From positions 1 to 5,493 of the forward strand of contig JAOZPK010000128.1 of assembly GCA_029932755.1 (NCBI GenBank): DNA of 5,493 nucleotides, given 5' to 3'. Below, piece by piece: positions 5,378-5,493 of this stretch (within the stretch, counting starts at the first letter, position 1; each line of letters begins with the position of its first letter). The position numbers and the translations under genes were made by a program. This DNA comes from Candidatus Cloacimonadota bacterium (GTDB lineage: Bacteria; Cloacimonadota; Cloacimonadia; Cloacimonadales; TCS61). A model generated the notes under the pieces. That model ran no database searches. It saw only the letters and a program-made list of their open reading frames with translations, and was not told where the DNA came from.

Positions 5378-5493
5378 TTAGATAACCTCCGCAATTCCGC
5401 CTTGCTTTTCGATCAACTCTTTTGCAACTTTTGAAAAAGCATTAGCTTTTATTATGATCTTTCTGTCAAATATTTCAGATCCTCTTGCAAGAA
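5378..5493 (-). CDS. rplO: 50S ribosomal protein L15, C-terminal part (5' end outside window)
   Basis: Only the last 37 residues and the TAA stop are in the window; the gene continues past the right edge. The segment reads LARGSEIFDRKIIIKANAFS, then KVAKELIEKQGGIAEVI. It matches the L15 C-terminus, where a beta strand ending in KAxAFS is followed by a helix and the closing xxGG motif. L15 is a late-assembling 23S rRNA-binding protein of the large subunit. Its place directly before secY is the standard spc operon order and supports the call. The TAA stop is separated from the secY GTG by a single base, and the secY SD is encoded within the last codons. No oddity is visible in the part present. 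Confidence 0.93.
   Translation of the reverse strand, partial: LARGSEIFDRKIIIKANAFSKVAKELIEKQGGIAEVI
5386..5390 (-). promoter_or_regulatory. Shine-Dalgarno site for secY inside rplO
   Basis: The minus strand reads GGAGG, 9 nt upstream of the GTG codon at 5376. It lies within the last codons of rplO (GCG GAG GTT ATC TAA). It fixes the secY start at GTG rather than at the in-frame TTG at 5394, which lies on the other side of this site. Ribosomes ending rplO would stop one base before the secY start, so the two genes are probably translationally coupled. Confidence 0.8.

Overview
The window holds the distal half of a bacterial spc/alpha ribosomal-protein operon, with every gene on the minus strand. 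In transcription order (right to left) it runs: rplO 3' end, secY, map, infA, rpmJ, rpsM, rpsK, rpsD, rpoA, rplQ, then a rho-independent terminator at the left edge. Ten genes are present, nine of them complete. The 38-residue rpmJ (2913-3029) is short but clearly a gene. There is no non-coding stretch above 40 bases apart from the terminator region (1-60), and I see no mobile element, CRISPR array, tRNA or rRNA.

Gaps between genes are 1 to 34 nt: rplO-secY 1, secY-map 34, map-infA 15, infA-rpmJ 9, rpmJ-rpsM 13, rpsM-rpsK 14, rpsK-rpsD 10, rpsD-rpoA 18, rpoA-rplQ 10. This fits one polycistronic mRNA with translational coupling. The products belong to the core gene-expression machinery: small-subunit proteins S13, S11 and S4, large-subunit proteins L15, L36 and L17, initiation factor IF-1, the RNA polymerase alpha subunit, the SecY translocon channel, and methionine aminopeptidase, which trims nascent chains at the ribosome exit. 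I see no convincing internal promoter.

The organism is a bacterium with an AT-rich genome that uses Shine-Dalgarno (SD) initiation; AAGGAGG- or AGGAG-type sites precede most genes. secY is followed directly by map with no adk between them. SecY carries a PGRKPGKKT cytosolic loop, and IF-1 contains KMRMHYIKILPGDKV. These traits remind me of the FCB group (Bacteroidota, Cloacimonadota, Marinimicrobia and relatives). The strong SD sites argue against Bacteroidota proper, so a lineage such as Cloacimonadota is a low-confidence guess made without any database comparison.

This is an ordinary housekeeping region and I found no novel system. The points worth a second look are small: a TTG start on rpsM, a GTG start on secY that a longest-ORF caller would miss, heavy TAG stop use with two tandem TAGTAG ends, SD sites built into the preceding stop codon, a Lys at the SecY position where the nearly universal Arg sits, and a short proline-rich insertion near the active site of methionine aminopeptidase.
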